A DNA stretch of 64,000 nucleotides, from assembly GCA_903813345.2 (NCBI GenBank), contig CAIIXF020000002.1, positions 16,995,467-17,059,466 on the forward strand, in the 5' to 3' direction. The notes beneath the pieces are model-generated. The model saw only the letters and a program-made list of their open reading frames with translations. It ran no database searches and was not told the DNA's origin. The stretch is from Owenia fusiformis. Lineage: Eukaryota; Annelida; Polychaeta; Sabellida; Oweniidae. Shown here piece by piece: positions 11,689 through 24,219 of this stretch (its first letter is position 1; every line of letters starts with the position of its first letter). The translations under genes and the position numbers were made by a program.

Positions 11689-14600
11689 ATGTCGGACGAT
11701 TCATCATCAGTAAGTGTGATTACGTTTCTATTAATAACTTCATGATGAAAACATTCATTTTTTACAGATTCGCCTTTATGTTGTGTTATTTATATCAGAA
11801 GCAGGATATGAACATGCGAAATCATTTATATTTTTCATACTTTAATAAACTTAAAGTGCTTACTTAAATACATGTAGATGAATACATTTTAGAGAGATGT
11901 TTATAAAACGAGATGTAAACGCTTAAACGGTCACTTGTTTCCCTTTCAATATTTGTGAGTTTTTTTATGTTTACACATCTTTATATTAATTTCATTTCAC
12001 TAATTATTATTGCTGTGATGGATTAATAGGCTAGCCTATGAAATGATACATTTTAAATAATCCCATTTATTGTTTTTAGCGATTAGGCAGCACCATGACG
12101 ACATTATACTATCCAAATGCGTTAATTGTCAAGACCATATCAAAATATGTGCATACTCCTCTTCATAATGCATCGACTTTAAGTTAAATTTTTCTTCGGC
12201 ATCAGAAAATATCCACAATCAATATTCGTTTTGGATAAATAAAAAGTGAAGGTGAACGCTCTTGTTCGGTTTAACATCTTAGGTAGCTCAAAAAGTGGTA
12301 AATAGCCTTACACGTAAACGATTCTAAAATGTTAACAGTGTCAAAAATGTAATTCCATTTTTGAATCATTTGTTTGATAAAGGCTTACTAAAACTCAGAG
12401 TGTTAATTAAAAGCGTGCATTGATTGTATGAAATTTGACACCATCGGTCGTTGGTGCATAAGAGGAGTCTACATTCGTTTTTCTCTTATAAAGAAGATAC
12501 TATTATTAATAGTAATAGTCCTAGCCTACGTAAAAAGATGCGTAGTTCAACCCCCATGTGATATACGTTTATCTAATTTACTTATCTTTTATTTATGCGC
12601 TGATTTATACGCACACGTACATACACCTACATGTTTACGGTTTTAATTGTTTACATTTCATTGAGGGTGTCATAAAACAAAGAACACGTAGAAAGTTTTA
12701 TGAACTTAGCAAACACTTGTCAATGATGTACTGAAGCCACTTACAATAAAAGCACAACCTACATACAAATTTTACTATACAGGGTACGTTTGTCTTCCAC
12801 TCCAACGTACCTCTACTAAACGCACAGGGTGTCCCACTAAAAGTGTATAATGTTGATAACCTTGAAACCGTCCGTTATACGCATCAATAATGTCACGCTA
12901 TGTTCTATTATTACCACCTTGCCGGGCCAGTTCTAGGGATTTTAGTGCTAGTTTAGAAGGCATTCATTTTACTATATCGACCTGAACAATATGTGACGTC
13001 ATAGTGGTGGTCAAGAATGCATTTAACGACCGGTCGAGAATGCATTTAACGACCGGCAATTTTCCCCGGGAAATTAGATATCGTTCAGTGCGTAAGATTT
13101 TCTTGCTGTTTCAGTCCTGGTCGTTCGGCCTTATGTCCAATATTTCACTATATTGCCCTTCGAAATGACGTTATTGTACTATTATAGAAGCTGTTACATG
13201 TTCCGTAAATATATTTCGATTGTATTTGTGCATTTTATTGTTTACCCTCGAGTTAACTGTTTGTTGGCAAAATACCATGTGAGGTATGGCAAGTGCTTTT
13301 AGACGGTTCTTTAACCCTGATTACTTTCTGGCCATAAATACAGTGTTTTTTATTAAAACAATATGTTTTTTTTTCAAGTGAAGTACCCATGATTGTAAAA
13401 TATCAATCCAACTCTCTGAAAAAAATGTTGATTTTCACCCCACCATGGCACTTTTAAAAAATGTTAGGCTTACATTCTCAAAAGAGGATCTTGTTTTTCT
13501 TAATGATCTTAATGATCTGGTCGGGTACATTAACAGTGTGACTGGTGCGGTACACAGCTATTTTTATTCAAATTACCCATAACCAGCTTAATATCTACCA
13601 TTTCGTGTCAAGTTTGATATTTATGATATCTTTAATACTTGTGGAAGCTCCTCAACTTTTTAAAAGGTTTTAGACGAAGTACATGTAACAATGAAAAAAC
13701 CTCAATTTGTACTTTATAGGCCCCGTATAAACCCACTTTGTCTTATATTCTTGTCCAATGATACATATTCAAAACATGATAAAACTTTTTTTAACCTAGA
13801 TAGGCCAATAATATTGCTCCATTTCGAAAGATTGGCTACTCTATCAGGAGAGAAATAGTCTGGCAAGGAATAATCTTTCATAACATTGAAATATATGACT
13901 GGAATACCAGAGTGCTTGTATATCTGTTGTAGAGCAGTAGCAGCAGTGGAAGTGGCACAGAGATCGATGATTATGACGACCATAGGCAAAGGGAATACAA
14001 TCACAAGCACTCTAAAAAGAAGAAGTAAGTCTCGCCATGCGCTTTGTAAGATATCACGAAAATAATAATAGGAAATGTAGTTCATTTATGCTCGTAATCT
14101 TTTAATGTAAAGAAAATTCAGTGTTGCATTTGATTATATTTCTATAGGTACTTCTTTATCACCAGTCGAATGAATGGTCTTGTCCTAGATGTAAAGAACA
14201 ACGGTTGTGATCCGGGGGCGAGGCTGATTATGTGGGAAAGGAAAAGTGATGAACAGGTCGACAATCAGATGTGGTGGGCGCACAGACCGACGCGTACCAT
14301 AAGATCCAAACTCAACGGATTCTGTCTGGACATATGTGGTATGCATATTATGCATTTTTTGAAATTCAGTATGATTTTATTAGTATCATCTAATTAATAT
14401 TCATTGTTACACTTTTGTAATTTTCAAGTGATGACATTTGAATTTAGTGTACATTCTTTACTACACACAGCTGGTTTACACAGATCTGTCCTTCAATCTG
14501 ATTTCTAATAATATCGAACTTATTTAAAACACAATGGCACCATCATGATAAGCCATGACATCTCATTTCTTCTCAGCCCTAAGATCATTTTTCAGGTGAA

Positions 14601-15430
14601 ACAGAATGATGCTATTTTTAATAAGTATCAGAATGCAATGACACACAATGTTAAAGATTTAAAGTCGATTAACACATTGTAAGCTTAAATCATAATCTTC
14701 ATCTCTACACGATCATTTAGTTGTATGTGTATGTCAATAAACTGAAAAATCAAATATGGATAAATATTTGTTTGATTAAAAAGTAAATCAACTCGCCATT
14801 TCTCCATATTTGGGATTGATATACTATCCCGGCCAAAGATTGCATCGATATATCCAACTATGTATCGAGTTCTCTGTTACAGATGATCGTATTGTTTTGA
14901 ATCCTTACGAGAAAGGGCGTTGTGAGCAGATCTGGCTGGTTCGCGGAGAGAAGATCAAGAATAGGAACACGAGCAATTGCCTTGACATAGTTGGAGCAAA
15001 CCAAGACTCCGGGGCGGAAATATGCTCCTGGGAGCATAACGGCCAGGAAAACCAACAATGGGAATTCAAACGAAGGTGCTGTAATTTGTCTCAAAAATAT
15101 TATAAATTTTTGGTTCGTATATGGCAATAGTTTTGATATTGATCTAACGAGATTTGATAAAATGCCGCAATGAAATTATGATAAACGTTTCAGTTATTAC
15201 GGTACGTATAAGAACGCAGTGTGCTTGATCTTCGAGTCTTATCTCTAGAATCTGTTGTTCTCAATGCAGCGGATTGCTCTGTTTATTCTCAATTTTAAAC
15301 GAAGTTTTTTTTAATTAAATTTCAACTGAATCTTTTTCCCAAACCAACATCTGAATCATCCATTTAAAATATTGTAAGAAATCATTATTCATGAGTAATC
15401 AAATTGTTTTTCAGGAACAAAGACTTCTAA
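11689..15430 (+). CDS. R-type (ricin-B fold) lectin, small intracellular-type
   Basis: Carbohydrate-binding beta-trefoil protein. Well-supported exons are 14148-14338, 14883-15075 and 15415-15430 (stop TAA at 15428). Their junction phases agree (1 then 2) and all have GT-AG borders. The protein reads MNGLVLDVKNNGCDPGARL at the start of the trefoil and then NQMWW. The second exon gives NSCLD-type repeats: TSNCLDIVGANQDSGAEI and NQQWEF. These are the LD-x-G and QxW signatures of R-type lectins, a family common in molluscs and amphioxus. Only about 135 residues of one trefoil are seen. The proposed first exon (11689-11709, encoding MSDDSSS, donor GTAAGT) ends in phase 0, whereas the exon at 14148 needs phase 2. 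So either an exon is missing from the model or the true first exon lies elsewhere. No signal peptide is evident. AATAAA lies at 15776. Confidence 0.8.
13015..13056 (+). repeat. Short tandem duplication
   Basis: The phrase GAATGCATTTAACGACCGG occurs twice in succession, separated by a few bases. No function is suggested. Confidence 0.7.
13796..14011 (-). CDS. Exon-like open frame, possibly receptor ligand-binding fold
   Basis: On the minus strand a good acceptor (TCTTCTTTTTAG) precedes a 216-nt open stretch that can end at a CTAG|GTTAAA donor. The frame then stays open to 13714. It reads VLVIVFPLPMVVIIIDLC, then TAATALQQIYKHSGIPVI, then PDRVANLSKW. The ALQQ...IPVI pattern resembles the N-terminal ligand-binding fold of ionotropic glutamate-receptor-like proteins, but no signature residue settles this. 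It lies antisense within the lectin gene's intron and has no recognised partner exons, so it could be a gene fragment. Confidence 0.3.
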
Positions 15431-17785
15431 TTCAGCTATGAATACACATCCAGTTACTGTAAACAGTCCTACCTTGGTGCTATTACGAAATGTTAATTTG
15501 CTGCAGCATTCCATGTCGTTATATAATCAATCAATTAGAGACAGTGGCACAATCCCTGGCCGTTTCTCATAATTTAACATTGTTACTTCATATACGTGCT
15601 TTAAGTTGTGCATTCTACTTAGAATCTGTGGTCTGCAAATTTGCGTTTTTGGTGTTGTCACTAAGGCGTAAATATCTCATAAAACATTTAGAAGTGATTC
15701 AAAGAGGCTTTAGAATTTTTTCCCCGGAAATTGATATTTTGTATTGCATGACATGAAAATAACGATTGTATGATTAAATAAAAAAACTATGTACATTATT
15801 ATTCACCTATATGATTAATAAAGATTACATACACATGTACATCGAGCAACTTATTTACAGCCCCAGTGTAAACGATGTAGTAAGCAATGAAGCTATGCCA
15901 TTTTACTTTCGTTTCAGCAGATTGTCATATTTCATTCATATTTCATTTTGAATCAATAGATTACAGTCCCTATCTTTATTTTCCGAATATTCATTAGGGC
16001 ACAAGTACTTTTTGTTATATAATCATAAAAATAAATATTTCTTGTAATTTAATGTTGTGCTTTCCGTTTATGTACTATAAGTTATTCAATGATTCGAGTG
16101 AAATACAGAAAATATTCTTCCCGAGAAGGTCGTATTTCACGATGCGCTAGCAGAGTGAAATACAGACGTTCAAGGGAAGAATATTTTCTGTATTTCACGA
16201 GAAATCATTGAATAACGTTTTTATTCCATGATTACTCAGATAAAACTCCCCTAAATTAAGTCCATTTCCTTGGCTTGGGACCGGAGAAACAGATCAACCT
16301 TCTCACCTCAAAAATATTTTACATCGATATTCCTTCAAAATCTTTTCGGCCTTGTTGTTTTGCTTTTATTGTATTATACGATACGTTTGATTTTCTTCAA
16401 CATTTTTCTTCAATTTCATCAGCTGGAACAGTGTAACGAAACGTTTTTTCGACTTTCGTCTGCCATATTGGATTTTTACTAGTTCGTGAAAACAATGTGC
16501 ATGCTTCATACTGATTTTTTATAATTACAGATGAGTGTTTTTTATCCTAAAATAATAAATTGTGGTGATCACCGTATCATTTCTTGATATTCAAATCAGA
16601 TATTTCTAGCAAAATGCAAATATTAGCATGCGTTGGTGTAAACAGATCGCCATTGATTTTTTCAGTAATAGTCATATCCTGGATGGAAATCTGGGGCGTT
16701 GGGATACTGGACCGTATCCCAACGCTGACGTCATTTTCACTCTGTATTCAATGCTAAGTGGAAAGTGCGTGTAAATACAAGATATATTTAAGTCACATGG
16801 ACCAATCAGATTGCAGGGAATTTCACCATCATGGAATAATATAAGTTCTTGAATGATTTGAAGTGCAATACAGGATATATTCTGCTCGAGAAATTCCTGT
16901 ATTGGAACGAGACGAAGTGTATTTTATATAAGAATTATGAAATTAATAAATTGTAATTATAATTGAACTACATCAAATAACTATCCTAACTTCCCCGTAC
17001 ATTAATGTATATATTTTCTGGGTAACTCTGAAGTGCGCTCTTCACAAGAGCAATCAATATCCCAGATGCGAGTAGAAATAATCTTGATTTACGTCATTAA
17101 AAATTCACAATTCAGTCAAACTGATGTCATATTTGGAATCTACATGTAAAATTACATTTAGAAATGTGGTTTTGAAAAGAGTTTATCAACTTTGAAAATT
17201 TAATTTTCTTTGAAAATGTGACTTCTAGGTCGGGGAGATTCTCTATAGAGCCCATGTTGTAAAACCACAAAAAGTGAAATATCTTTGCTTGTGTTGTGCA
17301 GATAATATTTTCTTGTACTGGACATATTTTAATTTGTATAACTATCAGATACATAAAGGTAGTATGAAAAGTGAACCATTAAAACTGATGCATATTCAAG
17401 TTTAAGGGAATTTTGTAATACCCTGCCATGTTAATTCCCCCGAATCAGCCACCTGGTGGCGAAACTGGTAACTACCTACTTGCATCTGAGTATAACTGCT
17501 TTGCAGTTGGTCTAAAGTACACGCAAGCCACGTTTCATCAATCTAGTTAGTGCATGTTCAATATCCAGACTGGCACGTAACCCCGGAAGGTTCGGGGGTT
17601 TCCTGGCCAGATATTCAGTTTTCACCATTCTGAGCACTTTTCTTCAAGTGATTTTGGTCCAAAGATGTCAAATGTAGACCCCTCTGGAATTCTTTAATGA
17701 AAAGTTAACCCCCAAAAGCTGGCTAAGGACCTGTGTTTAACATGGTGAATACAGTACACAACGGTCTAACTACTATATATAGTAT
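15431..17785. other. Intergenic region between the lectin and the CAP-Gly gene
   Basis: Lectin 3' UTR up to about 15800, then AT-rich sequence with fold-back structures between 16060 and 16945. Nothing gene-like was found between 16950 and 17785. Confidence 0.5.
16064..16945. repeat. Nested fold-back element
   Basis: A palindrome at 16081-16217 has arms TTATTCAATGATT and AATCATTGAATAA, enclosing GTGAAATACAG and its complement, with a GCGCTAGC apex. The flank ACGTTTTTATTCCATGATT (about 16214) is inverted near 16829-16850. A second CAGGATATATTC hairpin lies at 16860-16920. A perfect 12-bp stem (GCGTTGGGATAC) lies at 16697-16726. It may be one composite element or several nested ones. Confidence 0.5.
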
Positions 17786-20700
17786 TCATGCAGAAGTGTC
17801 ATTCCATTGGGAAAATTTCATTCCTTCCCTCCCAGTATTGACGGACATTTCTCTCACGTAATGACTGTCCGTCCAACCCCGTCTCACCTGTCGCTTGAGG
17901 GCGCTGTGAGGCATGTGTATTTTAGGTATAGTTGGTGTGGAGCAAAACGGTTCTTTGCCAGGCGTGTAATGATGTATAGGTGCACTGGTGTATGTGAATT
18001 GTGCCATTGCAGAATAGGGACGGCGCATTGTTGCAGCAGGCATTGTGTTTCCGACTGAATGACTTAAATGATGACTTCGTCTTCTCTCCGTATAGCTCTC
18101 GACGTGCCTCTCTGAAGATTAAAAGTAAATGTAACATCGTCGCGTGAGAATAACTTTGTACTAACTGCCATTTTCAAAAAAATTGAGATAGACATGGAAT
18201 TTTACTATTTGAAACACAGGCTTTCATCTCAGATACATGCCCCATCTCAATTCCCTCTCATTAAGCTAGAATTCAGTGTGAAATTGTACCATCTCCAGAC
18301 AAACAGCTTATTTCTAATTTCAAATTGTCATATCTGATATCAACTGTTTCAACCAATCAACTGTCTAAGAATTGGTCATGTGACTTACAAAACTTGGAGT
18401 TATAACAATCTTATATTAAAACGAAGTATGCCAATATGCATGTTATTGTATCTAGAATGAAATAATGTTTTGTAACACAATACCATGCCAGTTTGCATGC
18501 CTGGCCTTTCATGTTTTAATTTTAGAACTATTACAAGTAGATCAAAAAAATAAAATGATACAGTATGTGTAATCCCATGCATATTCAAATTATATGCCCT
18601 CAATTACTCTTTGTATTATGGATGCTCATTGGATTATTCATGGCCACATGATATGAAATAGAATTACTAATTTCCTCGAAAACCTAAATCCTCGCTACCA
18701 GGGAAGATGAAAAGTACAAATGACCAGTTAATTAGATCATGTGAGCAGTCAAAAGTACCCTTTATCTTCCCTGCTACCAGGTCTTATAGGGGTTTGGATG
18801 ACCAAATGCAATAGAAATGCATATACGAAGCTGTCATCATTAAATGTTGAAAATGAAAGACTACTTATTTGTTTCTTCAAATAGAGTACATAATAATAGG
18901 TTATATACTAGATATAGTAATCAAAACAAATAGTAACTGTCATATTTTGCTCTACATTGCTCAAAGGCAATCACTGTCTGTATACTATTGAAATCTCTTT
19001 CAAAATGATGTTTTATAGTTTGTGGAAAAAAGCTAAATCTATTTAAACTAGCTTTAACTTTTACTGACCATACACTATATCAATAAGGAGTTATCTTTAT
19101 GTTAGTATAGTCCCTTAAAACACTTATTTTATTTTCTCTTCATCTATGATTTACTTTGCGCTTTTCACTGAACATCTGGGATCTTTTTAGTTATTTTATT
19201 ACTAGTATGTTTTTCAGATTTGTCCTTTCTTTTGCATTTTTGGGATCATTGTTTTTAGATCATCTACATTTTATTTTGGAAAAGTAACAAATTGGTTCAA
19301 TTTCTTTACAAAGAGCCACTCTTAGTCTCCACTTCTACAATTGCTTCAATTCCCAATTGTACTCCACAGAGTAGCAAACAACAGAAAAAAATGAATGGAT
19401 AATGATAGCTGCATCCCAATGAACAAATGTGATTACCTAAATCGAGGTTTCATCACTTTCATTAATCTAAAATGAATTAGAATTTTTTTTTCTATTTTCA
19501 AATTTCTTCCATGTGCATGTAATAAAAATTGGTTATGTCTTAGGCCCTAAGAATCTGAAACCTGCTGGTCAAAATGGAATTACGGACCAGTTGCAATGTT
19601 ATTCTCCTATACCCAGTAAAAAAATCAACTGGTCTGTATCAAAAATAACCTGATAATGACCAGCGGACCGGCCCTTAGGGGCTACATTGTAATGTGCTGG
19701 GAGGTTTAGGCTACAGGGTTTATACTGAGGGAAATATGTGGGGGACCGTATTGGCATCATTGGTTTCAATGCATTGTACTTCTGCCTTAGTTTCAAAGGC
19801 AATACATTCTTTTTGAAGGGTGTCCTGAGATTCCAAAATTAAGAAATAATTGTACTTATTTGAGAAATTGATTTTAAAGTTTTATAAATTGAATTTTCTT
19901 TATTTTATTAAATAATATTCTTTGGTTTTTGAAGACCTTTTTACAAAGCAAAACATTATTTTTCATTCTAGATACAATAACATGCATATTGGCATACTTT
20001 GTTTTAATATAAGATTGTTATAACTCCAAGTTTTGCAAGTCACATGACCAATTCTTAGAGAGTTGATTGGTTGAAACAGTTGATATCAGATATGACAATT
20101 TGAAATTAGAAATAAGCTGTTATTCCGGTGGGAAATTGTATCAACTCCATTTCCATAGTTTTAAAAAAGGATCTTGTAAATTGTTTCAAGGTATGATATT
20201 TCATATAAGATATCTCTAGGGTGAGACCAGGTGACATACAAAAAATCAAGTTTCACATAGCAATACTAAGTAAGATACAGACCTCTAAACTTTCAAACCT
20301 TGATTTCTCAGTTCCGTAAAAATGTGAGATAGTACAAAGTTATTCTCATGCGACGACATATAGAAAAACAATAGTTCAAGTATGCTAAGTGTATGTAAGC
20401 TAGTCAGTAGTATTCCAGTGCATTAATTCAAGGTAAATGGTCAACTGAATTGAAACATTATTTACAGTGCATTATGGTTTCACAATGAACTGAGCAATGC
20501 CAGTGACATTATTACCCCTTTTAAGAGGTACATCATGGTGCGTTATATTTGGATCATTTCAATACGCTTAAAGGATTGGTGTTATATTTGAATTCCATTG
20601 AGGAGCCCTGTATCGTGTATCGTTCTTAATCGTATTTAAAAGCATCCATCATGTGGTACTAACCCATTCTCGTCCATTATGCGTCCGGTTTCTACATGAC

Positions 20701-23574
20701 ATGCTTTGAACATGACATGCCGTTAAGTTTCCAATTAAGAATGATAAAGGATTCTTTATTTCTTTTGAATCAAACTTTATTTTCATCAGTTGCAACCAAT
20801 AAAACTAAAATTAATATTAAATTGTGTCTTTGTATATGGGTTAAAATGGTAAGTTGTTTGGAAGTCTGTATCTGGAAGTAAACTTAATGTTGACAAATTC
20901 TGAAACTCTGGCAAAAATCGTACTCTCAGGGAAGGTATATACATGTATTATATACTCTTCGAAATTAATGTAATAAAACAATTGAATACATATACACACC
21001 TGGGAAAAGTTCTGTTGCGTCTTCACTGTAAGATCTTGAAATCCGGATTGGGTCATAGGGGCTATCTCGAACATCTGGTCCTAGAAGATGATTTTAGTAG
21101 TGATATAATTAATATGTTATATGATAAGGAAAAGTAGTGTTTTAACAATCGTATACTTGATATTTTGGCATGCTTCAGTACGTGAAGAGGGGAACATACA
21201 TCATATATATTTTATTTGGGGTGATGTTATTCATAAATCTCATTCATTTAGTTTGGAGGAGTTGAATGAGAAGTAGGATGAAAAATGGAGATAATCAATT
21301 GTACCATCTCTTGTATACATGTAGAATCGTTTTACTAAAGTGCCACGCCATGACGTACAATATTATGAGGTTATATAATGGTTCTTTCTGTATATCGTGT
21401 TTATACTCGAGTGAGTATATGATATATTCACAAGTGAGCGTAGCGAACGAGTGAATATATTATATTCTCACGAGAGTATAAAATGCACGATATACAGAAT
21501 GAACCATTATATAATCTTATTATGCCACTCTAAGTTCAATTAAAAATATCCCATAGCCAACTCAATAATGCTGATGTTGATCTCGAACCATTTATGACGT
21601 GGCTTGATTCTAGCAAATCATGCCGGAACCATTTATGACGTCACTTGATTCTAGGAAATCATTAGTTCCCAGAATGCACTTCTACAGTGGTATACGCTGG
21701 AGTGTATACGGAGGAGTTGTATACGATGACGATATACCACTCTCCACAGTATATCATTGTTATAGACCCATGTTATACAACTGTAATTGTACTTAGAGTG
21801 GTATAAAACATTATATACAATGTAATAAAAAAGTAATTCGACATGATGAGTAAATTGAAATAGCGTGCGATTGTTACTCACTTGGTGATGTATTGAACAA
21901 GTCTTCTTCGGCAAATTCCTCCTCTGGTTCAACAGTATGGTAACGATTAAACATGCTGAAATGGTCAATAAAAGTCATCACTTGATGTTCCATTTGGTAT
22001 ACAGGGCTAATAGCGTTGGGCCAGTTTATATTCTTCACTCATGTAATATATTTAAAATCTTAATTTTGCCATTTTTGAAATAGAAAAAACAGATAAGCAA
22101 TGGGCGCAATGTGCAGCATACAATTACTTATTAATCCAGGTAGGATTTGTTTAGTATAAAATATATATTACTAGGCAGCACAGAATAGCCTAGGTCTATA
22201 ATGCACACTAATACCCTACACACTAATGGCGAAGGCAAGGGAAAAGTAGTAGTATATAAAGCCTTTAAGCTTTATGAATTAAATATTCATGTAAGCTTAC
22301 TGTGCTGCGCGCATCTAACGTAACATAAAACGATCACAGTTTTAAAATTATGTTTTGCTCATAGCACTGCATGTCATCTATACAGTTCTAGAGCTCGGAC
22401 AATTTCTAGTTAACGTGCAGTTCTTCAGTTTTCAACGTTGATTGCCAACAAAAGCTTTTACCCGAAAGCCCAGCTAGAAATTCTGTTAGTTGATTGAATC
22501 TGGATAATGCTGAATCTTAAATATTCCATATAATATATTTGATGATGCTATCACAAATCTTTTAAACTGTGTCTTGATTATACAATACATTGTATTGCCA
22601 GTTTAATTGAAACGATTGCTTTTAACATTGCAATGTTGTTGCCAATTGACACAATTTTCAATTTAAATAGATAAATAACATGTCGACTGACATGTAAATG
22701 ATCATATAGGTTAAGCCTATTCCTTTTCAAATATTTATTCAACTTAAAATCGGCGCAAGCCTATTTGCAAGGGATGAATATCAACTATCGATACAAAAAA
22801 ATATGAGAAAATAACTTTGATATGGTCGTTGGTCATTTAAATTTACTTTTTTCAAGTACTACACTGTATATGTACTATTACTTACCATCTTTTCATTGGA
22901 ATGAATCGAATATGTTGAGCTTGAGTGAATATCCCATGACCCTCCCTGCACTGGAAGTAACGACTGCCACGCACAGTGCCATTGTGTTTGCCGGCTGGAT
23001 AAAAGCAAGGACATAATTAACTTTAAGCCTGTTTATAGCCTAATTTTTTAAAACAACATGCAATACCAAATAAGACTGTGTATTTGTACACTGTACAATG
23101 AATTGTACAAATAAAAATAAACACTATATTTCAATATAGGTTACAATTACTAGCAATAAAGTAAATGTATACATCTACATTTACATTTACATTGTATCCT
23201 ATGTACGTTTCTCTCAGTTGAATCTATATAGTTCGCCTAAAAAGGTACGGCCTACTTGAAAATACCAATGCAAAGATTTAGTTGCATACAGTGCATATGC
23301 AAGTTCTTATCACATCTTTGTAGACCACTATAATGTATAAGCCATACTGTAAGTGTGATAATTCAAAGTCAAGGTTTACTTATAATAAAGTCAGTACGCC
23401 AGATTTCAATTGCAATGTTATTGTTTATGTACCTTTCTTGTCAAGATCCACACCGACCCAGTCTCCTCGTCTATTGACCACACCCCCTTTGTATCTCACC
23501 GTACCAAGGTGGACATCTCCTTTATACAGAACCTCTACACGTTGACCTACGTTCACATTGATAAAGAGAACCAT
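17786..23574 (-). CDS. CAP-Gly domain protein
   Basis: A 243-aa protein on the minus strand in five exons (transcript order): 23574-23433, 22994-22886, 21955-21882, 21080-21000 and 18111-17786 (stop TGA). All junctions are GT-AG, and phases 1, 2, 1, 1 agree throughout; the coding sum is 732 nt. An in-frame stop lies just upstream of the ATG. Residues about 8-83 form a CAP-Gly domain, a fold that binds the C-terminal EEY/F tails of tubulin and EB proteins: VGQRVEVLYKG, GTVRYKGGVV, GDWVGVDLDKKAGKHNGT (the GKNDG loop appears as GKHNG), RYFQC and GHGIF. The rest is low-complexity: an acidic stretch TVEPEEEFAEEDLF, then a Ser/Tyr/His/Pro-rich tail ending in KFSQWNDTSA. It is shorter than CLIP or p150 proteins and has no coiled coil. 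A role at microtubules or cilia is inference. It is divergent from FRG1, and a 2.2-kb inverted-repeat element sits in its last intron. Confidence 0.85.
18137..20356. mobile_element. 2.2-kb element with long terminal inverted repeats
   Basis: The outer termini TCGTCGCGTGAGAATAACTT (18137) and its near-perfect complement (ending about 20356) enclose arms that match again over about 18300-18476 and 19945-20120, including ATGCCAATATGCATGTTATT and its complement. The centre (18480-19940) shows no transposase. It lies wholly within the last intron of the CAP-Gly gene and looks like a non-autonomous fold-back DNA transposon. Confidence 0.7.
21366..21523. repeat. Palindromic fold-back element, family A copy 1
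   Basis: Arms TTATATAATGGTTCTTTCTG and CAGAATGAACCATTATATAA, then TATATCGTGTTTATACTC and its complement. The apex is GAGCGTAGCGAACGAG. A second copy of the same family is at 55651-55787. It lies in a CAP-Gly gene intron. Confidence 0.75.
21585..21665. repeat. Tandem duplication of about 40 bp
   Basis: GAACCATTTATGACGT and CTTGATTCTAG(C/G)AAATCAT appear twice head-to-tail. A GTATACG-rich stretch related to the repeats at 52.4-53.8 kb follows at 21686-21750. Confidence 0.6.
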
Positions 23575-24219
23575 GATAAAACAGCGTTTTCTGACAGCAA
23601 TACTGTTATCCCGTAGTCTACAGTTTTCCTATATAATTCATCCACTCACAATCACATTGAACAATGAACACTGATAATTTCAATTGTCAATGGACAGGTG
23701 TTTGCCTTTCGCCCTCGGGATGTTAAAAACGCAATGTACAGTAATTCTAGAATGTTTTCTGTCCCAATTTAACAAACTATCAATGTCGATATGGTGCACT
23801 AAAACAGTATCAGGATAATAAATCAGTTTTCAATTAGTGTAGCCATAATTTTCGTCTATGTTGTTTACTGTCGCCACTTATCAACGAAATGAGCAACTTG
23901 ATAAGGAAACGAAATTATAAAATGAAAATTGTGCAAGCTTCAATTTGCCCTGTATAATTTCATTTAATTTATAACTATTATGAATTATCTCGTTTTGAAG
24001 ACTCCTATGGCGCACAGAAGTAAAAGTAACAAAGATATCCTGATTCTAGCAATGTCATTATTTCGTGACTCAATTGGCACAATTAGTGAATGTATCACCG
24101 CAATCTTCACTTCCGGTTGCTTAAAAAATTAAAATCTAAAAAAGCAAGCGAAAATGTGTTTTTAACTCAAATTACTTGATAATCTGGCCTTCGAGTAAGT
24201 GTTTCTAACCGTTTAGGTG
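23575..24219. promoter_or_regulatory. Divergent promoter region between CAP-Gly gene and FRG1
   Basis: 645 bp separate the two start codons on opposite strands. No TATA box stands out for FRG1, as expected for a housekeeping gene. Shared regulation is inferred from the arrangement only. Confidence 0.45.

Noticed and set aside
17807-18058. 83-codon plus-strand frame
   Set aside because: Antisense shadow of the last CAP-Gly exon, which is supported by phase agreement across five exons.
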